64,000 nucleotides of DNA. Source: Leptodontidium sp. MPI-SDFR-AT-0119. Taxonomy: Eukaryota > Ascomycota > Leotiomycetes > Helotiales > Leptodontidiaceae. Where the stretch lies: NCBI GenBank assembly GCA_020726505.1, contig JAHLEZ010000017.1, positions 620,001-684,000 on the forward strand, written 5' to 3'. Positions 43,953 to 55,200 of the stretch are shown here, piece by piece. Both the position numbers and the translations under genes were made by a program. The notes below the pieces were generated by a model. The model did no database searches, was not told where the DNA came from, and was given only the letters and a program-made list of their open reading frames with translations. Numbering within the stretch: the first letter of the stretch is position 1; each line of letters begins with the position of its first letter.

Positions 43953-46900
43953 TTAATGCGGATACGTTATGTCTTCGTAGAGATCCGCGTCGATGGGATC
44001 GAATCTACATTAGATGAGAGTTAGCGAGGTTATGACTGGATGAAGTGAGAGGTGAAGAGAGTGTGATGTGCGAGATTTGTGATAGGTGACAGGTGATCAG
44101 TTGGAGGAAAGGAGAGTGAAGGAAGGGTTGGCAGAGGGCTATGAGAATGACGCTGGTCATTCTCTCTTTGGTGGGAAGTGAGAAGTGATTGTCTGCAGCA
44201 AATTTGGCTATTCAGGATATATAATCTACCGACGCAGGAACATAGTTATCACTTCTCATTTTCATTCCCACAAGGTAAAATGAATTTGACCCGCACATCC
44301 AACCCGAATACAACTTTAACTACCAGAGTACTAGGGAGGCGTGAGAGGAAGACAGAAGACAGAGAACGTACCCTCTCTCCCCTACAATCTCCTTGGTGTA
44401 TTTCTGCAGCTGTTCTAATTGCTGCACGCATCCTGTTAAGCTCTGGCTATAGGAGTAACTGTATATCTGTGACCATTTCCTGCTTTCGCGCTCGAAGGTG
44501 TCGACACGAAGATCGTCATGGCCGGGGGATGGGATAGAGTCGGGATTGGTGGTGGTCGTGGCTTGGAGAGCTTCGAGTTCAGCCATGTGTGAGAGGAGTC
44601 TTTTGCGAGCTGCGGCTGCATTGGGGAGGTACCGCTGGAGAGTGGGGTTAGTGGTGTAGTTTTGGTCTTAATTTGTGGACTGGAGGAGAGGAGGATTTGA
44701 ATTTGACGTGGAGATTATTTGGGAAGCGAGTAAACAATTAACACGATGGACAACACTTACAGGCACTTTCTGGTCCCCCCTCAATGCTCCAGCAAGCAAG
44801 TATAGATTCATCAATATAGCAGCCACGGCATCACGACGATATGTGAGTAGACTCTCGACTGCTTGCTCGTTGTCGGACATATAATGCGGGTGGAAGAAGA
44901 GTGAGGATTGCCGGACTGAGACGAGGTATTCGAAGAAGCGCTCACAACCGTCGATGAGAGCTGAGTAGGGGAGTGGGTTGAAGGGACCGCGAAGACGGAT
45001 CTCGTGGCGGGTGAGAGCCTGGTTATATTAGTTTGAAGTTTGAAGATGATGGTTGAAGAGGTCAGACCATTAATTGGCGGATTCGGACGAAACCTTCGCG
45101 GAGGCGACCTTCGAGCATTTCTGGTTTTTGTTAGATGGTTGAAGAGTGGCTTGATGGGGAACGATACTTGCCTGAGCGTGCAATGTCTTCTTTGGTAGGC
45201 TCCTCTCCTTTCTCAAAATACACATACTTTGCTACCACACCTCGATAGATGATACTGGAATAAATCATCATAGCAGCCAACGCTTTTCTCAGTTCATGCC
45301 TTGCTACAAACGGCCATAGAACCCAATTGACCACCACCGCAGCAACGACACCCACGACAAACGCCAAACCTCGAGTCCAGGCAATGTGGGCGGTTGATGG
45401 TAGCCCGTCGTTTGCTTTGGCGCTGAGTGATATGACTGCAAACGAGAGGCAGCCAACGATGCCGGACCGCGGATGCGTACTTTGCGTGAAGCGGTAGATC
45501 ATGGGGAGCATATATATAGCTGCGAAGACGGCCATCACGTTGGGATTCCCGTTGCCTGCTCCGTAGGCTAGACCGCCCCAGACTGCTCCAAGAATGCAGC
45601 AGAGGCACCGAGTAACGAGATCTTGAAAGTTACCTCCAACTCGCGGGTGGGACATTACCCATACAACTGAGATTGTGTCAGTGCATGCTATAAACCTTCT
45701 AGAGTTGAAAGAGATAGCAAGGAGTGGCTCATTATTGACGATTGGTGCTGAGGGGAAAACACTGAGGCGAGAAAAGAGTATGGACCTACCTACAACAGCC
45801 CACCAACTTTCATTCTTATTCCACCAGCCTCTACTTTGATCAAGCCAGGCAGGAACTGACAACAGAGACGTTGTGATAGCAACTTTGAGGGCGAATCTCG
45901 TCTCAAATCCTTGAAGGCGATGTAGAGCCTCCCATAACCGGTATCTAAATCGCTTTTTCTTTGACTGTTTCGAGGCCTCCTTCTCTTCCTCGTACTTCCC
46001 AATCGTATCACTCCTCGTGATCGGCTGTCTCTCTTCCTTTTTCTCATTTCCATGTTGGGGCTGGCGAGGGAAGCGGCTTGTAAACATTTGCCATACCTTG
46101 CATCGTCCTAGCAAGTTGGTTCTGGCTCTGAAAGTAGAAACCCGCTGTCAATCCACCACGGTCGTGGCGGACCTGAGCATTAGTACGCTGCAGTGCCTTT
46201 TGCCAGGAGTAAGAGGGGAGGTAGAGTCTCCATCCTCTACGTCTCTGCTGCATTTCCATTACTTTCACTAGTAATGACTCTACCGTTCGAGCGGCTTGTC
46301 GTATGGGGTGTACGAAGAGAAACAGTTCCACGACTTCAGGGTGATCGGAGTAGGTTGGAGGTAGATCTGGGTTGTCCATCAACGACTCCTCTTCATCATC
46401 ATACTTGATCGTAGCCTTGCGAAGCTTTGTTAACGAGCCCAAGATGTCTGTGGAGTCGTCTTTGTCAGGGCCCAAATACTTTCGATATCCTGACATATCC
46501 ATGAGAACTGCATCACAACGTGCCAGAGCTGTTCTCATGCAGGATAGAAGCTTCGCAGTTGGATCTGCCAGTCTGCTCGCCACAAGTCTGACTGCTTTCT
46601 CTCCAGTTGATGTTCGGAACATCGCAGGGTAGTCTTTTGGCATGTTGATGTCAATTACTGCATCTTTTCCGCCCATTGGACCTTCGGTTGGCCCCATACT
46701 GTTGGATATGTTCACGTCTGTCTGTCCAGGGTCCGAATCGGAAGATCTGCCTTTCCGTTCTACGGCTGAAGAGTTTGTTGGGAGAGGCTCAAAGTCGTCA
46801 AAAAGTTGAGTTTCCATCTTGAGTGAGAGCAAAGATCTTATAACACCCTGCATAAGGTTTCGCAACGATGCGACATCTGATGGTTGGAACCGAGTGATCG

Positions 46901-48155
46901 AAATATCTAACACAAGATCTCGGTGGGCTTGCGAAAGGTTCACGAACGTCCATGCTAATTGCCGGTGTAGCATCACTGGATCTGGTTGGGGTATAACAAG
47001 TCCATCATGCATTACGCCAAAAGCGTCGTGTAGAGACACCGCCAGTGGTCGAGCTCCAGCATCGGGGAATATGGTGCAGCAGATCAACATGCATAACGCC
47101 TGGCCGAAGAGCCATGGGATTCCAAAGTTGAAAAGCTTCTTCCAGTCAACCTCTTCTGCCGTATCTGCCAAACATGTATAGCTGATGGCTATCCCAGCAC
47201 AGATCACCAGTTGGTAAAACCTCACAAGATAACATCTTAGTGCAGCGATAGTGCCCATGAAAACAACAAGGAAAGCAGCCAAGATGCCCCCAAATCCTCT
47301 GCGAGCAACAGAAGTAGATGACGATAGCCAGAGGGCAAAAGCTCCCCATCCTAACCCAGTGGCTGAACCAATGATTGTGAGGACTGCGCCGTCAACTTGC
47401 GCTCCTATTGTTCGACCGGGATGGTTGATGATGACAGAAATGACCATGATATAACTATATCGTCCCAACCACTCTCTGATGAGTGGCACTAGGCATAATA
47501 TATACGCAATGAAAAATGCGAGAAAAGATTTGGCCAACTTGATTCCAGCTCTGGTTGTGGTCACAGCTGTGACCACATCCCTGATACCGTGCCATTGGCC
47601 TGGAAGGAAGGCCTTCGGTGACAGAGGATTTGTCTTTTTGAACGCTGCAGGAAGTGTGTATTCTGCATCTCTCATGAGGTCCTCGTGATTGACTTTTGGA
47701 GGCTTGAAGAAGGATGCATCAAAGAACCCATCTCGAGTTTCTTCCACTCCATACGTCTCAAGATCCAGGTCTAGATCACGAAGCAGACTTTCTAGACGAC
47801 TATGGCTCATGCTCGTCCTCGGAGTGGCAGGGACAGAGCTTGCTGGACTTCTCAACGATCCTCTCGATTTTCTTGGTGTATACGAGCCCATGTAGATACT
47901 AGAGGCGGATGATCTTGGATCACCTGATGGTGCTGGAAGGCGGATGTGTTTTCCATGCCTCCCAGAGCCTGAGCCAGAATTCGTTCCATCATGACGACTC
48001 CCGTGGGATTTACGTCGTCGATGCAGTCCTGGTCCTGGTCCTGGTCCTCTGTCTTGGGCATTCTGAGCGGTTGGCTGACGCCTCGGGCCGAATGACGGAG
48101 CTGTGGGCAGCAATTGAGGAGTCTCGCCTTCACCAGTGGTTTTCGAAGAGGCCAT
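43953..48155 (-). CDS. BRE4: BRE4-type multispanning membrane transporter (FUSC-like, fungal DUF2421)
   Basis: Minus strand. Likely exons are 48155-46086, 46024-45790, 45666-45172, 45120-45068, 45018-44761, 44634-44372 and 44004-43953, about 1140 residues. It matches fungal proteins with the 'ER transporter 6TM N-terminal' domain: six hydrophobic helices in the first half (e.g. LAKSFLAFFIAYILCLVPLI, VLTIIGSATGLGWGAFALWL). A second set starts at KVAITTSLLSVPAW and ends at GLAFVVGVVAAVVVNWVLWPF, followed by a soluble C-terminal region with LEGRLREGFVRIRQL and the end YEDITYPH. Yeast Bre4 mutants are sensitive to brefeldin A; transport substrate unknown. Two oddities: the intron at 45171-45121 begins with GC, and the frame breaks near 46050. 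There conserved-looking MANVYKPLPSPAPTW runs into a stop while the downstream frame resumes one base over. My 46085-46025 intron is one way to bridge it. The start at 48155 is the first ATG. Confidence 0.85.
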
Positions 48156-48766
48156 TGACACGCTGTATATCAGACATGGTTCAAGGGGGCATTTATTTCA
48201 ACGTCGAAGTCTTCCTAGGATAGGTAGTATTCGAGGAGAGATCACTGGTCGCGAAAAGTAATAACCGCGCGTCAAAGAGGTTGATGTTGCAGAGTGGCGG
48301 CTAAAGTATGATAAGAAGAACAAAGTGAGGCGACCTAAGCCAAAGCCTAACTAAGCCTACATAAGCGCAAGCCCAACACAGTCAAGCCTATGAAGCCCGT
48401 CGGACACCCGTCAAAAGCCTACCTCCCAAGCTAAACTAGCATTTCATCCGCCTGCCCCTACCTACCCTGCTACCTTACCTGATCTGATCGGCTTCTCCTT
48501 TTTCCGACAAAAATCTTAATTCCAATCCAATTCCATTCCAAGCAAGGGAAGCCAATAATCCCAACCTGAATTTTGCCAGGATTGTGGCAACAACCGAGCT
48601 TCAACCTAACTTTAATTACTTTACCACGGCGTCTCAACTCCTTTTTTCCAGTTTCCACTCTTCAGAGGCGAGGTGGAGATCGAACGTTATCGCATGTCAA
48701 GGGCAGCCAGCCAGCCAGCCAGCAGCACTCCACAACGCAACGCAACGCGACGCAAACGTCGCAATA
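48156..48766. promoter_or_regulatory. Divergent promoter, BRE4-type gene / sirtuin
   Basis: 611 bases between start codons. CGCGAAAA at 48250-48257 fits the SCB consensus (CRCGAAA) bound by SBF-type factors, but a single match is weak evidence. CCAG tandem repeats (48709-48724) and ACGCAACGCAACGCGACGC words lie in the sirtuin leader. Confidence 0.4.
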
Positions 48767-50364
48767 ATGGATTCCAGTCGACTTGGGTCCACGCCCTCTG
48801 GCAAAGCTGCCGTCGCCCAGGTCATCAACCTAGACTCTGACAGCGAAGAGGAAATTACAGACACGCTCAAGGGGCCGCAACGTGGCAGCGGTCTCATGTT
48901 AGAGCCTCCCAAACTTGAATATCTCGGGTCAGGTGACAACGGTAATCACGAACTCGAACTCGAAACCGAGATCAAAAGTGACGACGACGACGATGGTGAT
49001 GCATGGGACCTTGAATCCGTTATTGAGATCGAGGGATCGTTGGAAGAGGTCAGCGATGAGAATCTGGCCGGTGGTGGTGAGTCGACTGCTGAAACTGTAA
49101 TGGAAAGTTGGGCGTATCGCTAAATTTAGAACCAGATGATGAGTGCACTCTGACAGAAGCAATCGCCTTTAGAACTCTACTTCGAACAGTTGGTCCTGAA
49201 GAGTTCTGTGCCCGGACTGTCGAAGCAGGTACTATCACGGCAAAAAAGCTATTGACGGCATTTCACGTTCGGCCTCCAGCAGCCCTCGACGGTTACGATG
49301 ATGAATCTTATTACACCCTTCTGGGCCTTGCCATCAGTCGTGAACTCTCAAAGAGAATCAAGCTGCCACAATACAACACGGTCGACGATGCCGTCTCCTT
49401 AATCAAGAAGGCGAGAAACATTATCGTTCTCACCGGCGCTGGCATCTCGACTTCGCTTGGCATCCCCGATTTCAGATCGAAAGATACAGGTTTATACTCC
49501 AAACTCGCTCATCTGGGACTAAATGATCCACAAGAAGTCTTTGATATCTCGATATTTCGTGAGGATCCCTCGGTCTTCTTCTCCATTGCAAAAGATATCC
49601 TCCCAGACACCGAGCGCTTTACACCCACACACGCATTCATCCACCTCCTCCAACAAAAGGGCAAACTTCTCACCAACTACTCCCAAAACATCGACAATAT
49701 CGAGTCCGTCGCTGGTATTCTCCCCGAGAAATTAATTCAATGCCACGGTTCGTTTGCCACCGCCACCTGCCAAGTTTGTGGTTACCAGGTCGACGGCCAC
49801 CTAATCTTCCCCGACATCAGAGCCGGTCGCATCCCACACTGTGATCGCTGCATCGCACAAGCTCGTCGACTTCGCGCGCCCACAGCAATGAAGCGCAAAC
49901 GTTCGAACCAAGGCCAAGACAAGAAGAAACGCCGCTTCGATCTCGATGGCGGCGACAGTTCGGAGGACGATAATTATGACGACCCAGAATCCGGCGTTAT
50001 GAAGCCAGATATCACGTTCTTCGGCGAGGCTCTCCCAGATCGCTTTTCCGACCGTCTGACAAACCATGATAAGGCTCTCGTCGACCTCGTCATCGTCATC
50101 GGCACTTCGTTGAAAGTCGCACCCGTCTCTGAAGTCGTGCCATATCTCCCATCACATATCCCACAGATGTACATCTCGCGTACGCCTGTCTCGCATGTTA
50201 ATTTTGATATTGATATGCTTGGTGATTGCGATGTTGTAGTTGCGGAATTGTGTCGACGCGCTGGCTGGGAGCTGAAGCATGAGATGTTGCCTCAGGATCA
50301 GAAGGTTGATGTCACGCTCGAGGATGGATATCCTAGTCGACACGTCTTTACCGTCAAGGAATGA
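48767..50364 (+). CDS. Class I sirtuin (Sir2/Hst1 type), NAD-dependent protein deacetylase
   Basis: Two exons, 48767-49076 and 49130-50364, join in phase 1 to give 514 residues. The N-terminal 100 residues are acidic and open with the SUMO-interacting-like [12 protein letters not shown]. The sirtuin core includes the NAD-binding GAGIST (206-211), [14 protein letters not shown] (QNID 289-292), catalytic H309 in CHG, and zinc-finger cysteines C317, C320, C341 and C344. It ends with [13 protein letters not shown]. Residues about 104-160 match the helical Sir2/SIRT1 N-terminal region. A lysine/arginine-rich insert followed by an acidic run ([15 protein letters not shown], then SSEDDNYDD) interrupts the core just after the zinc finger and probably includes a nuclear signal. 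Such enzymes deacetylate histones and regulate silencing and secondary metabolism in moulds. Sir2 versus Hst1 orthology cannot be settled by eye. Confidence 0.93.
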
Positions 50365-51642
50365 ATGGTATCATAGGGGTCTAATGCAGTACAGGGGATG
50401 AACGACCGCCTTATGAGAGGCGCATACGTTTGCTGCCAAGCTGGCAGATCAACATTTCTTTTGTGGTATAGCAGTACCTGATTTCTGCTGCATCGACACA
50501 GCATAGGGAGAGATCATTTCTTGTTTGCTTGTTTACTTGATTTTCTTTTGCTGGAGGTACGGGATGGCGTTTAGAGAGCGTTCGATTTTTGCTTGATCAT
50601 GGTATTTGAGCGAACTTGTTTCTCTTCTAGCATATCTCACTTCGCTCGTGTAGCTATTTCCTTCAATCATAGATGGCGAGGGCCAGGGAAGAAAGAATCT
50701 GATGCTTCTTAAGAATTGTGTTTTTTCCTTTAACGGATGGATGCACCTGCTTTCCCCCCATGACTTTTTCATTTGATGCCTTTTGTGTGCTCTTTACATG
50801 CATACATCTGCTTTAACTATTGACTGACCGTCTGGCATTGCGTTCCCTTTATGCGTTAGATCTCCTCAAGACACCTTTTCTCCCCTCTCTCATATATATC
50901 ATGTTGGGTTGGGTTGGAGGGAGTCTCGCATCACATCGCATAGATCAGATAGCATAGGATGGCATGTAATAAATGTACCATCCTACAAATAGAACAAGTC
51001 ACATGTGCACAAACAACTCACCACCTTCCTGATCTTTTCCCAGGTCTCCCCATGCAAATTTGTATACTGTAAAATTTACGTGCCAAGTCCCCAAAGCAAA
51101 GAACTATGCAGCGATCACTTCTTATTCCCCGCTTCCTCTCTCCCAAGCCTTCATTACCGCCTGGGCAGTCCGCACTACCGAGTCACCAGCGCACATTAAT
51201 CGACTCGGCTGCGGATAATTCAGCTGGCGCAGTACAGAAAGAGCGGTATGATCCAAGGCCTGACGGTACGGTAAGGTATGGTACGTATGACAAGAGCCTA
51301 AGTACCTGAGTATACGTTGCGCGTCGCTTGGCGGGCGTGAAGACATCATTCCCAAGAGCTTTAGCGAGGCGGGAGTTGACGATCACTTTCTTCACTTCAC
51401 TTCGATTTGTCCAGCTGTGCCGAGGACAGCTCGGCACTTTACTCTATTTTACTTCACTGCTGGATGTATATCTGTATCTTCGGTCCCTTCCTCACTTCTC
51501 ACATTTTTTTAACTTCTTCATAGTAGATTATTAGCAAGAAATCATAAGTCCCGTATTCACATCCACGAGCAAAGTCACCATCACCATCACCATCACCTCA
51601 AATCAAAAATCGACGTTCACGTCCGCATCTCCATCCACCAAA
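50365..51642. other. Intergenic region
   Basis: About 1.3 kb between the sirtuin and the small secreted protein, both plus strand. No supported gene. A CACCAT tandem lies at about 51577-51597 in the likely leader of the next gene. Confidence 0.45.
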
Positions 51643-52297
51643 ATGCGCATCCCCCTCCCCCTTCCGCTCACAACCCTCCTCCTCTCCCTCACAAACGTCC
51701 TAGCAAGCACTGTCCCGCTCTCAAGCCGACAAATAGATTGTTCAGTGTTCGTCTCCTTCCCCTCTCACTCCCCATCCCTTCCTTCCCTTCCACCTCCCCC
51801 CTCATTCATCCTTCATTTTACCATCTGCTCACTCCGTACCTTCTCTGCTATTGCAATGAAATGGGAACGAAGCTTACTTTGTATTGTATTATTATACAAT
51901 AGATACGACAAGTCCTTCCCAGGGCCTGTCTATACCGGACCGTGCGAGTACGAGAATTGCGGTGCGAGGGGCCAGAATTGTAGGGAGACGGGCTGGTCGG
52001 GGTGTGTTATTGGTCCTGCGTGAGTTGGTTTTTTATCTTTCTCTCTCTCTCTCCCTTTTGGTTTATATTTTGGGCTTTCGTTTTGGACTTTTGGTCAATG
52101 GGGGTGCATGGTTGGATTGGCGGATGGGTGTATGATATGAGTGGGAAGGGGGGTGGGGGAGAGGTTTTGTGGTATTAAATTTGGTAGATGATAGGGAGAC
52201 GATGGGGAGATGAGAAGTTGGGAGGGGAATACTGATTTACTGACCGATTGATAGTTTTGGATGCCCGCCGAAGTTTTGCGCTTGTACGAATTATTAG
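51643..52297 (+). CDS. Small secreted cysteine-rich protein (effector-like)
   Basis: Likely exons 51643-51746, 51903-52019 and 52255-52297 give 87 residues. The first 21 residues (MRIPLPLPLTTLLLSLTNVL) are a clear signal peptide with an ASTVP cleavage region. The mature part of about 65 residues holds eight cysteines (IDCSVY, GPCEYENCG, QNCRET, SGCVIG, FGCPPKFCACTNY), an even number suited to four disulfide bridges. No known domain is recognised. Size, secretion and cysteine content are those of candidate effectors or antimicrobial-like proteins, but a structural or cell-wall role is equally open. The last exon is well supported because it supplies three cysteines and a stop in frame. The first intron is less certain: its donor is GTTCGT and the sequence is also open without splicing, which would insert 52 low-complexity residues. 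Confidence 0.65.
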
Positions 52298-55200
52298 GAG
52301 CCATCATCTAGGTGCAGGCAATCTGCAGAACAGGAATGGAAATAGCCCGAGTAGATGGGAAGTGGGAAAATGAAGTAGGAGGCTGATGGCTGGGTATTGA
52401 GTGAGTTGAAGGAAATGAGGATTGGTTTGGGTTGCATGCGGTATGTCACTCTATCATTGATTGCTGTTCAAAGAGTGAAGATTCAACTGCCCATGGCCTT
52501 ATATCTATCTGCTCTTCTTTTCCTATAGTCGAAGAATTAGCTCCGTCATTTTCGAGGCCATTTACTGCAATGTACTGTGTATCATATCGAGACGCCAGAT
52601 GTCGCTTTCCAGTGGTAATGCAACGAGATGACAGTCTCTCTTCTTCAAAATGAATAGTCAGTCCGCTACTCTGGCTTTTTTTTTAAGCCTTTCTTTGCTT
52701 TTATTCTTACCCCTACTCCTGTTTATCTCAAGAACTTCTCACGGTAGTCCTTTCACCTACTGCTCTACTCTTCCTTACACCCACATTCAACAACTCATCT
52801 CACTCTCTTCTCAGAAACACCACTTATGACTTGGACTTTTAAAAGTACCACCTTGGAACGAGGTTAATCAAGAGAGAGTGATACTAGGGTTGGGAGTCGC
52901 AGCCATGACTATCACGAAGAGAGGGGAGTAGATCCATCGACGGGAATCAACACAGCCTCAACAATTCCGATGCGATGATTCCCCAGAGAATATTTGGAGT
53001 TTACAGCGGTTTAATTCAATTCAATTACCGCTCAATTCACATTCCTAAATAGCTAGAGTAGGAAGGTTCTCAAGATGCTTGCTTCGGCTCATTTCCTATC
53101 CTCCCCCATCTTTCCCGCTTTCCCCATTCACCCAACTAATTCCCAACACATCGCAAAAACTCACCCTATAGCGCGAAGCGTAGGGCCGACCGAATCCCCA
53201 TCAAGCACTCCGTAGAGAGAATGCAGAAAATGCAGAAATGCAGGAAGCAAGAAGCCGAACAATCAGTTATTTCGTGGGGTAAACCGGTCCGCTCAGCCCT
53301 CGTCTTGCATCTTCTCCCATCCCATCCCACTTTCTTACCAAGCCTACATATCGTAAATATACTAAACAGGCAAATCACGAAACAAACGACAAACGGTAAA
53401 AGTGATGGAATGTTGTGTTGTGTTGTGTTGTGCTGCGTTGTGTTGAGAAGTATGTATGGACTCAGCCCCCTTCCCTGCCCCTTTTTCACCTTACCTTCCC
53501 CTTCTTTCTTCTTGATCAATATCTCGCTTATCGGGATGAGTGGGCGAGGGCGAGCTACTACCTATGCTAGACTGGATTCGTAGGTGGAAGGGAAAAAGGA
53601 AGTGATGGGCGGAGGTGGCTTGCGTAAAGAGAAAAGCTGAAACAGAAACATGGATGGTTAGATGTTTCGTGTTTTGGGGTGATGATAGGATAGGAAGAAG
53701 CGGATTGATCGGGATATAATATCTTGGTTGGTATATCTTTCGAAGCTATTTTTCTTGTGTGTCTCTCCCAGCTGGGTTGAGATGTTTTCTTCTTGAAGTT
53801 GAAGCTGAATCTCAAGCTTGGGGTCTGTGATTTTATTTTGGGTGGGTCGTGAATTTTAATAAGGGGGTTTTGTCCTCGGCGGGGGAGCCAAGAGAGTGGA
53901 TTGGATGGGTGATTTCCGCTGATTTGATATGTGCCCATGTCTCTCCGATATTTGTGCTCCGTCTTGAGGCATACCGTATGGTGATAAAGTCCCGCGGCGC
54001 GTATAATGGCCAAGAAATACCAAGAAGGAAGTATAATTTACGTTAACAAGGGGAAGGAGACCTTTGAGGTTTGACAAGAGAGGCAGGAGATGGTGTGTCG
54101 TAATTTGATTGCGACGATTGTGAAATAAATACGTGTGTCAGGAGTTCTGAGGTTGTGGATCGGGAAGCTGGATGGTTGGATGGCTGCAGCTCTTTCTGGA
54201 AGATCGGACGGCAAACTGCAGGCTCAGCCTCATTACCTCGTGGGAAGTGACTCGACGGGTGTTAGGCGGGAAGAATTGCTTGTGTGTTACTCTGTACAGT
54301 ATTTGGTTTGCTGGGTTTGGTCGCCTTGTTTGAGTATTGTTCGCCTCGTGTTATGATTGACCAAGAGGGATGTAGCACAAATGCCGGTGTTAGCCTTGGA
54401 ATCTGCAGGTGGTCATGATAGTCCTGGTGGTCTGGTCGAGCATGTGGTCGCATGTAAAGATCGACAGATGTTGGCCGCGACTTGAATCGCCACAAAAGTG
54501 GAAACATATCGTGACATCAAGGAATATATCATGTCAACTTGAAGTTGCTGAGGGTAGGATTGGATGTCAGAACTCTATATTCATGAGTAGTAGGTTACGG
54601 GCACCATTTCGGCCTTGGCTTCTCTTAAGAACCTGCTTAATGCTTACACAGATTTTCCTCTTAGAAACTTTTGGGGCTTACTGATTCGAGTGGTGAGCGA
54701 TTAGTGAGGCCCTTCTCGCTCAATTGAAAGCCATGTCGTCTGTGAATGGACAATGATATCTGCAAGTCCGGCAGGTTTGAGTGGACGGACGTCAATCGAA
54801 TGCTGCCCGACTAAAGTTCGACTGAATAGGAGGAGTGAGTTGTAACATTTCCCTCTTTGGAAATCATGCATGAGAACTCCACAACAAGGTGCCTACTACG
54901 TTGGGTACCCGCCCCCGCCCGTATTGCTCGCATTATTTGTACAGCCGGGCAAAGAATATGCGAGTACGACTTGACGACGTGTTGCCTGAGTTGAGAGAGA
55001 GTTGGGATAAGATAGGATAGGATTGTCGTACGAAGGCAAAAGTGGAAGATACTTATGATATATGATAGCTTCAGATAGGCGGGATCTGAAGGCTGTGCTT
55101 TCTGTTCTCTCCTTGTTGACGGTTTCTTCTTTTTTCGTGCTTTCTGTCTTGCAAGTTACAACTTTGGTCTCTTCAAAACGCCCGTCTCTGTAGTAAAGTT

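Noticed and set aside
53166..53583. Opposed open frames around 53.2-53.6 kb
   Set aside because: They overlap each other and the TGTTG repeat, lack recognisable domains, and have poor coding character.
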